From NCBI GenBank assembly GCA_036571765.1, contig BROE01000003.1, forward strand, positions 11,374,223 to 11,438,222: a DNA stretch of 64,000 nucleotides. The letters run 5' to 3'. The DNA is from Plecoglossus altivelis. Lineage: Eukaryota; Chordata; Actinopteri; Osmeriformes; Plecoglossidae. The notes beneath the pieces were generated by a model. The model was not told the origin of the DNA, ran no database searches, and saw only the letters and a list, made by a program, of their open reading frames with translations. Shown here piece by piece: positions 56,431 through 64,000 of the stretch; the first letter of the stretch is position 1, and the number at the start of each line of letters is the position of its first letter. Position numbers and translations under genes: made by a program.

Positions 56431-59400
56431 CCGTTCCTCACGTGAACATGTTTGTTGTCATCTGTCTAAACACAATCTGTCAAAGTCGGGGACTGTTTTT
56501 TTGGTTCCTGGTTTTACTCGCAAGCTAGATCCTTCCTATGTTCTTCCTTTTACGTTCACTTGGCTTCAGTTGAGATTTCAAAGGCTAAACTACACTAATT
56601 TACCAGAAGGAAAGTATCAGTTCTGTTAAGAACTGTGCTCAAGAGTTTCCCAGTAAACCACCTACCAGCATTGTCAGCTGTGTTCAACTTTCTACATTAT
56701 AGACAACATAGTAGGTTTTTTCTCTCAGATTTCAAACTTATTTGTGTTAACCGTCCCTTTAACTGTCCTTTTTTTTCCTGACAGTAACCAATAAATGTTG
56801 TTACCTTCAGATACATATCAAGTAAAGTTGGCATGAATTTTATGTTAAACTGAAAAAACGAAAGATTTGAGACAGGTGAAAACTTCTGTGTGATGTTATG
56901 ATTACAGAACACATACTGTTATTAAAAACACAGTGTGCAACCTTCCCAGAAAATATTACTGACCCTGTTCATCATCAAACAAAATGCTCTTGACGGACAA
57001 TAGGAACGTCTAGAAGCTTGACACAGCCAATGACGACCACTGAAGATGAATGAGGTGTTGTGGAAATGCTGTGTAGACAGCCAATGAGAGGGCTGCTTCA
57101 GCCTTGCCTGGTGTGTGGGAGGTAATTGGATGTTTAGCATTTTGCGTGTGGGACTGAAAAACATATGCAAGTGTTTTCTCAACTAAGCAAATGAATCCCA
57201 GGTTTCACGCATCATCTTTGTTTTGTTCATCGATGCAACCGTGCAGTGAAAGTCAATGTGCTTGTTCAAATCAAAACTAAAGTATACAGTCGTTTTAAAT
57301 AGCTCATAAGATCAAATACATTTAGAGAACCCGACATTTCAAACAGTTTGATAACAAACTGACATTGATTTATGAGCAGGGCTTCTTGACATTCTCTCCT
57401 GTCACATTTATCCACCTTGGTGCTAAAAACACAGATATTTAATCAATGTGATATGTACCCTGACTTTGAGTCATATTTGAGATATTGTTTGTTTATAAGA
57501 GTCTAAAGGGAGTGAAAGGTTTGAAACTTCTCCTAGTTTCTGTCAGCAAATAAGCAAAACCTCATCCGTCTGTCTGTGGTAGTCAAGCTAAACTCCCCTG
57601 AAGTCTGAACATGGCACTTTCATGATCTCTTTCCTAACTCGCACACGAGACGATGTCTGATGTGAAACATGTGCTGCAAGTCATCTTCTTAGCGGCATGA
57701 GAAATTCTGCAGAATTTTAACCAACTTTTGTCTGATGGTACTCCTTTAGGGGTAGCTATAGTCTGGACCGCTGCACATGTGTGAACAGCCCTATGACACA
57801 TCTCTATTTATATACAGTCTGCAGTACATACATACACACCTAAAGAGTACATCCCTGTCATACAAACACACAAATACATACGTATAGACATTGCATTGTA
57901 AACACATGCACACACACACACACACATATCCACACACAGCCCAGCCCACAGACGCCCCTTGCTCTGCGTGCAGTCAGAGTGGAGACAAGCGTCTCCTGAG
58001 CATGGGGGGGTTGGGGGGGTAGGGGGGGTAGGAGCTGTGGGGAGAAACCACATTCCCACAGACAGAGGGGGTGGGATGGTTCTTTTGGCCCAGGCATCGG
58101 GATGTTCGCTCCAGGCTGCAGCTCCGCTGTACCACCGCCCTGGATGAAAGACTTTGGCTGACACCGAAGACTCCTCCAACTCTTTCCCTTTCTCTCTTTC
58201 TCTTAACTGGATGGAAAAATGTTCTTTCACAGAGGGGTGGTTTGAATGTACTTGCCATGTGTATACAACAGACATATGGCATGTGTTATGATTAAGTTTC
58301 TTGCCCTACCTCGATTTCCTGTTTCTTTCGGGGATATACGTGTAGGTGTGTGTGCGTGTGTGTGTGTTTGCATTGGAACTGGCCCTCGTATTGTAGGCGA
58401 ACATTGGAAGAGACAAGGGTTTGACTGATACCTTAACTTGTAAGGGTTGAACTCTAACCTTGGTGAGGTGTGAAAATCATAAACACATGAAGTCTCTCTC
58501 TTATACTCGCTGGCCTGTACTGACAAGGGTTGTTGACCGTTTTCCAAACAGGTCTCTACAAATCCAAATCACAGTAGCAGATGTTCTTGTACACACCTTT
58601 CACCTTACAGCAGTGCGTTGTCCTTCGACTGCCGCCATCCGTGCTCCGACAAGTAAAGACTGTGAGAAAGTAGTTGTTTTGAACAATGTGTTTCAGAGAA
58701 CAGGCCAGGACTGAACTGGGTTATGGAGACATTTGTCATGAACGTTTTAGCAAGACCCTCCGAGATTTGGTCAAGACCAGAAACCACTGGACCCAAGCGA
58801 GATCCAAGTTTGGTTTGAGGGGGTTCCAAGTAGCTTATTATGCTGAAACAACACATACCGCCAGTTTGCAGGACATTTAAAAGAAAATGAAAAGTCTATT
58901 GTTTACAAGGTTGCGCTTCTAATGCATTTTTGTGGCCATATCTCGTAATCCACACTGAAAGGAACACAAAATACATAAAACTGATCGGATTGTGTATAAT
59001 AGAGGTCAGCGTTCTGAAGCCCAGGTTCCACACAGTTCACAGTTCAGGTGAAACACCTCTTTAATCAGCTAACACATGAATAGTTCAGTTGGAGGGTGTT
59101 TCAACTTAAAAGTGATTGAAACTAATTCAACATTGTTAAACATGGATGTGAGAGATCTTGCGTTGACAAACAACCCTGTTGCATCTTAATGCCACACATT
59201 CTCTATGAACTTCAATCTGACAATTGTCAGTGATTCAATCTTACGTCTCTGGCGTTTGCAGATTGACTCAAACTTTGGCAGAGTGAGGCCTCAGTTTGCT
59301 TGTCAAGATAACTTCACATTTAAACTCAAGGATGGCCAAGTGATTCCACATGCTTGCTGTTAACTGAAGGAGCTGGAATATTGACGATGGTGTTGTGTTG

Positions 59401-62400
59401 GTCTCAGCACTAAATGTTGCTCCTCAAGGCGCAGAGTAAATGACAGAGTTCCTGCCAGCTGAAGGCAACTATAGATTTGAGAAGGTGACAATTAGCGTCT
59501 GTGTGCGCGCGCGTGTGTGTGTGTGTGACGTGTGTGTCAGCATTTCGTGACTTCAAGGATTGCTTGAGTGTAAAAATAACTCACTGGTTGTGTTTGTGAA
59601 AAGATATTTCTGTTATTTTGCATCCATGTAATCCTTGAATAGTTGTGACTAAATGGTGTCATTCCAAATTATTTTATGTTGTGAACTTTTTTTGTTTGTA
59701 AAATAAACTTGAGGACTGAAAGTAAAGTAATCTGATCTACTTAGATATGCTTGACTGCTCACCCATGTTGAAGGTATATTTCCTCTGTGTTATAGCCAAA
59801 TGCATGGTCCTGTGAGTTTTACAATACACTTCCTTCATATCTTGGCCCAAGGTTGACTGGCAAACAATTCCTGCTGTTTCAAGCGTCCACACCCTAGTGT
59901 GCTTGCAACAAATGTATTCAGGATTCAAATGTGGCAGGAAGTGTGTTTCTCTGTTTGCTTTGAACATGATCCATATTAGAATAAAATGGTCAATTTCAAA
60001 CATTTACTTTTTCAACATTTAAGTGTTTTATTCAATGTTGTTGCGCAACTGCTTGTGCCATACTGTTTTAACTTTAACTGACAAAAATGGCAACCATGGC
60101 AGGCTTCAACATCTTAACAAAAGCTAAGTTCATAAAACTGAACAAACAAGCCTATGTGATTCAAACTTATAGGAAGTTTTCTTGGAAACGTAAAAGAAAA
60201 AAACATGTTGTGTTGACGACCTCATTCCATTCCACTGTGCCAGGCACAGGAAATGTTGCAATGGTAATTGGTGGGGGGGCAGGGGGGTCTGGACAGTGGA
60301 AGTGGGGAGATTAAACTCAGGCCTTGTTAGGTATTTGTGTATGAAGGAGCCCTGGGATGTTTACCAGGATAACTTCCCAGTCTTTAATTAGCTTCAGAAG
60401 ATGAACCTGATAACTGGACTGTAAAAATTGTTCAACTGTGGGATACACAGATAACAGGCCACTTAGAGACCAGAACAGGACAGTCAGTGCTACGGAGTTC
60501 CTACCTTATTGATGGCCATCTTCTTTACTTTCAAACTACACCGTCACATTCGGGAGCACACAACATATTCTGATCCACTCATGATTTAGTTTAATAGTGC
60601 CAATGAAACGTTTGCAGGTTGGAGTGCTGAAGTAAGTTCATGTACTTAAGATTAAGACCCTGCTGAAACATAATTGTGCTGTTCTTCGTTTCCCTAAGTG
60701 CACAGTAAGTAGAAGACGCACACTAGATGTACTCTGCTGAGTCCAGTTCTGTAGGCTTTGTTCTGCCTGGAAAAGCGGTCTCGTAAAAAGAAAAGACTCT
60801 TTTCAGTGTCAACTGAGGAAAGAAGCCCATGATGACTTGGCACCATGGTGACCTCATTCCCTCTCGTGAAAGTAGTGAAGAAATGGCCCTGTACATATCT
60901 GCCTTAGCATGCTTAATATGTCTCTTAGCTCAAAACTGCGAGTTTGTTCATGTTTGGATGAGTGACGGTATACAACTTAGACACTATGAACTTGGTTTTG
61001 TTTGCATTCTCAGCGGCCAATCATACAGTAACATGCATACTGTAATACAACGTGTCCCTGACACCAAAACATGTCAAACTCATTCACAGGCACTTAAGAA
61101 CACATGGGAGAAATCTATTGTATTTTTAACCTAAGGCAATAACCAGCAGACCTTTTGAATTTTGTTGTCAAAGAGATTTTGCAGACGCTGTCAAATAAAG
61201 ATGTATGGCTTGGTGTGCTATTATTTGCAAACCAATTCAAATGTACATTTTCATGTAACTAGTCAGCTTCTTGGTGGCATGTTTGTGTCTTTGCAGTATT
61301 GACTGTGTGTTGTGGTCATGTCTGTCTAAGAATGCGTGATATACTTTACCTTGTTGACACTTAAAACAAGCCATAACCTCTGAAGACCCGATTTGCTACT
61401 CAGCTCAATTCGCCAAGGCCTACTATGTGTAGTGACGGCTGTTTTGTGCCGTTAATGGATCTGCACTGTATGTCAAGTCTTTTCGCTTTGAACTTAATTG
61501 TCTATGTTTTATAACAGCCTTGGCATCAGCCGTAAACACACTTGGTTGAGAATTCCTATTGTAGCTGTGGATGGTGAGATGAGTCCTAATTTTCATCCAG
61601 AGAGGAAGTGAGTCATGCTCTGGGTAGGACGTATCCTGTTCAATTGTATTCATAGAGTGTGCGTCCAGCAAGTCACTCGCTCACTCTGTCTCCCTCTGTC
61701 ATTCACCTCCCTATCTCTTCTTTATACACACACACACACACAATCACTTTGAAGTGTTTGTAGTATTCAAAGGTCAAACAGGGCTCATGCCCTTGGTGTT
61801 GGGCGTTACTTTCCTGTCTATCTCCCAGTGGGGCCAGCTTTGCTTGTGTTGGACGCAGCAATCACATCCCACCTAAAAACCAGAGGAGGATTTCTTAAAT
61901 CGACAGATCCAACAGCACATTCCTGTCACCGGATCTGTCTGGGACCAAGAATATTTGAGGTGTGTTCCTTCACCTCTGAGCCACGGTGTTTGGTACCCTG
62001 CGCTCTGTTTTGGTAACAGGTTCAAGATTAGCGAATCTCTTGATTCAAACTAATTCATAGAAGTCCAAAATTTAGCAAATATTATGAAACGTTGAAAGAA
62101 AAGGGAGATTGTTTCTGTCTTTTGTACCAGGTTTGGAAGCTGTGGAGTTTTTTTGAGACATTTAATGTTTACGTTACTGTCCTGGAAGGGGAAGTGTCAA
62201 GTCTGGGATTGTAAGGATTTGATCTTAACACAACAGAGGTGTGCCTGATCTTATCACTCACTCAGTCTAAACATTATTCTTTCATTATTATTATTCAGCA
62301 AAGCTCAGTTTTTTACACAGAGAAAACTAATCTCATACAGACGTATTTAGACCGAACTGTGCTGCTGCGAGTTGAAACATTCAGGATATGTTTCATTAAT

Positions 62401-62871
62401 ATGTTGATTTCATTAACATGTGGATTTCTTATCTCAGTAAATGTGAAAATATTGCAGCTGCACATATTTCTTGATGAGGAGTCAATTGACTCAAGTTAAG
62501 ATCAAGTTTAATGAAGGGTGTTAAAAACCAACAGCAAAAACGTGACCCAAGTAAACTTGTTGGGGTTGTTTTGTGAGCTGGGGAGTAGGAGGAAATGTCT
62601 TTCTGGTAATTTCCTTTGACCACATTGCCACACTGCTGACCACTTTTTCATATATCAGACTTCCCCTCATGTAAACATTCACAAACACACACACACTTTC
62701 TATTTGATCTTTACAAATACATACACACACGCATGCAGTGAAGATCATGTCTGAGGGTTGGCTTTGTAAATTCGATAATTAATTTTTAAATTGCAGATAG
62801 AAATATTTAAACCATCTTCAGAATTTATTGAAAATGTATGAATGTATTATTTCAACAGGTAGTTTAAACTT

Positions 62872-62877
62872 TTTATT
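62872..62877 (-). terminator. Possible polyadenylation signal of hyaluronidase gene 4
   Basis: AATAAA on the - strand about 290 nt after the stop codon of gene 4. Another AATAAA lies at 62829-62824. Confidence 0.4.
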
Positions 62878-63165
62878 GCCTTACCTAAAAATAATGGTAT
62901 TACCATTTAATAGCTTTAGGGGTCTAAATTCCACTAACTGACCCTTAAACACCACTTATTTTGGTGCAAAGTCTTTCTCACAATCATTGCCATCATGTCT
63001 CCTGCTATTCTCATTAAAATCCTTAAAGAATATGTTGAAAATTGGAGTGCGCCCATGGCTCTGTCTTTTTTCCAGACAATGAAAAGGTAATCCGTTTTGT
63101 CAGGTTTTGCTGGGCAACAGGCACATCAGGAGTCCTTGTACCAGGGCTCAGTGCCGTCCCCATCT

Positions 63166-63654
63166 CTACAATATTAAACACTTGATTATGAGACACAGCC
63201 CCAGGAACATGATGACACACAGACAGGAGAAGTGCAGGGACAGGATAATCAGGATGTCTCCGAGCAAACCGCTGTCCCTGGGGTGGGGCATGGGCAGTAT
63301 AGGAGGAACAGGAGGAGGAGGAGGGAGAGGCAGAGACTGGGGCATCTCGCAGTAGAGCCCCGTCCAGCCCTGGTAGCACTGGCAAGTGAACTTGTGTTTC
63401 ATGTCCAAGATGTCGTGGTTGTTCAGATGGCCACTGACGTGGAAGCGTGGCAGGTCTCTCAGGCCCGAGTTGCGGCGGATGCGGAAGAAGCGGGGGTTGA
63501 GGTGGAGGTAGGCACTGGACTCCAGGCTCTTGCGGACGCACCTGCCGTTCTTCTTGCACAAAGCCTTGCTGCACAGCTTGGCGGCGGAGGTGACGTTGAT
63601 GATGTAGTGGCCAAGAGGACCGTCGATGTACTTCTTTACAGTCAGGCAGTTTCT
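63166..63654 (-). CDS. Hyaluronidase, last exon only (cluster gene 4); upstream exons beyond window
   Basis: On the - strand a CTCCCTCCAG acceptor precedes 163 codons in phase 0, starting RNCLTVKKYIDGPLGHYIIN and ending with TAG at 63166. It aligns with the last exons of the three neighbours: NVTSAAKLCSKALC, KKNGRCVRKSLESSAYLHLN, then CQCYQGWTGLYCEM, the EGF-like end. After that come a proline-rich linker (LPLPPPPPVPPILPMPHP) and a long hydrophobic end of about 33 residues (from GLLGDILIILSLHF on), longer than a usual GPI signal. The enzyme is therefore membrane-bound, by GPI or by a true transmembrane segment. The catalytic exons are outside the window, so activity cannot be judged. It is not clearly closest to either SPAM1 or HYAL4; it may be a fish-specific member. 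Confidence 0.92.
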   Translation of the reverse strand, partial: RNCLTVKKYIDGPLGHYIINVTSAAKLCSKALCKKNGRCVRKSLESSAYLHLNPRFFRIRRNSGLRDLPRFHVSGHLNNHDILDMKHKFTCQCYQGWTGLYCEMPQSLPLPPPPPVPPILPMPHPRDSGLLGDILIILSLHFSCLCVIMFLGLCLIIKCLIL

Positions 63655-64000
63655 CTGGAGGGAGCAAGAAACACAAACATGGCGCAGTGAGAGAACTTGT
63701 TTTAGTACAAAAAAAGTACAAAAGCCAAGTTAAATGTCGATTTTCATCATGTAATGATCAGTCTACTCAGCAATCCTCAAACCAACTACAACGGCAAGCA
63801 CTTCTGGTCCAAATACTTGTTGGCTGTTAAATATATCTTTATTTCAACACAAATTACAAATTAGGCAGTGCCACACAGGAATACCACCCTGGGAAGCAAA
63901 GCTTTTTGCCCAACGGAAAATTCCTTCATTTTTAACCAATCTCACCCTTGAAGCAAAATGCAACCAAAAGAAATTACACATACAATTTCACATGCAAGTT
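63655..64000. other. Intron of hyaluronidase gene 4 (partial)
   Basis: AT-rich sequence with no exon seen. The expected 90-nt exon must lie further right. Confidence 0.7.

Larger units (their letters stand above)
56100..63165. other. Intergenic region between hyaluronidase genes 3 and 4
   Basis: It holds GA-rich sequence to 56245, a TG microsatellite (56381-56429), a G-rich tract near 58000-58035, small TG runs, and the probable 3' UTR of gene 4 at the right. No gene recognised. Confidence 0.65.

Noticed and set aside
63023..63721. 232-codon open frame on the - strand
   Set aside because: It overlaps the last exon of hyaluronidase gene 4 in another frame on the same strand; the true frame is shown by the conserved EGF-like cysteines and splice phase.
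1..64000. Telomeric repeat arrays, tRNA or rRNA genes, CRISPR arrays, viral genes
   Set aside because: No TTAGGG arrays, no intact cloverleaf tRNA (only degenerate SINE heads), no rRNA-like blocks, no spaced direct repeats of CRISPR type and no viral polymerase or capsid frames were seen.

Overview
This is a vertebrate nuclear DNA window, most likely from a ray-finned (teleost) fish. The evidence is spliced genes with GT-AG introns, TATA boxes and AATAAA signals, plus fish-type tRNA-derived SINEs, a hAT-type foldback element and many microsatellites. No bacterial, viral or CRISPR features were seen.

Layout: (1) 1-15.2 kb, + strand: the telomere-protection gene pot1. Its first coding exon(s) lie upstream of the window. 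Thirteen exons (415 to 14950) can be read with consistent splice phases, giving 593 codons. With about 41 missing N-terminal residues this equals the human length (634). (2) 15.2-18.7 kb: intergenic. (3) 18.8-25.4 kb, + strand: gpr37, an orphan/prosaposin-type GPCR in two coding exons (618 aa), with a 4.1-kb intron carrying a minisatellite, a GA microsatellite and a hAT MITE. (4) 25.4-38.2 kb: no recognisable gene; one exon-like GC-rich block and one unexplained open frame. (5) 38.2-64 kb, - strand: four hyaluronidase genes of the HYAL4/SPAM1 (GH56) cluster. Three are complete: a SPAM1-like 481-aa gene with a variant D-F-E active-site motif, a SPAM1-like secreted 451-aa gene, and a HYAL4-like, probably GPI-anchored 515-aa gene. 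The fourth is represented only by its last exon; the rest lies beyond the right end.

The order POT1-GPR37-hyaluronidases matches human 7q31 gene order from established knowledge, but no TMEM229A-like reading frame was found between gpr37 and the hyaluronidases.

Each complete hyaluronidase has the same build: a probable TATA box and non-coding first exon, one large coding exon (signal peptide and most of the catalytic barrel), an exactly 90-nt phase-0 exon, and a last exon with the EGF-like region and a gene-specific C-terminus. The C-termini differ: weak hydrophobic tail, none, acidic linker plus GPI-type tail, proline-rich linker plus long hydrophobic tail. This suggests the products act in different places (secreted or membrane-tethered) on the same substrate, hyaluronan/chondroitin. 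No wholly new system was recognised. The most notable points are the variant active site, a diverged noncoding tandem duplication upstream of the second hyaluronidase, predicted upstream ORFs, and a 20-bp repeat array grown inside a SINE head.
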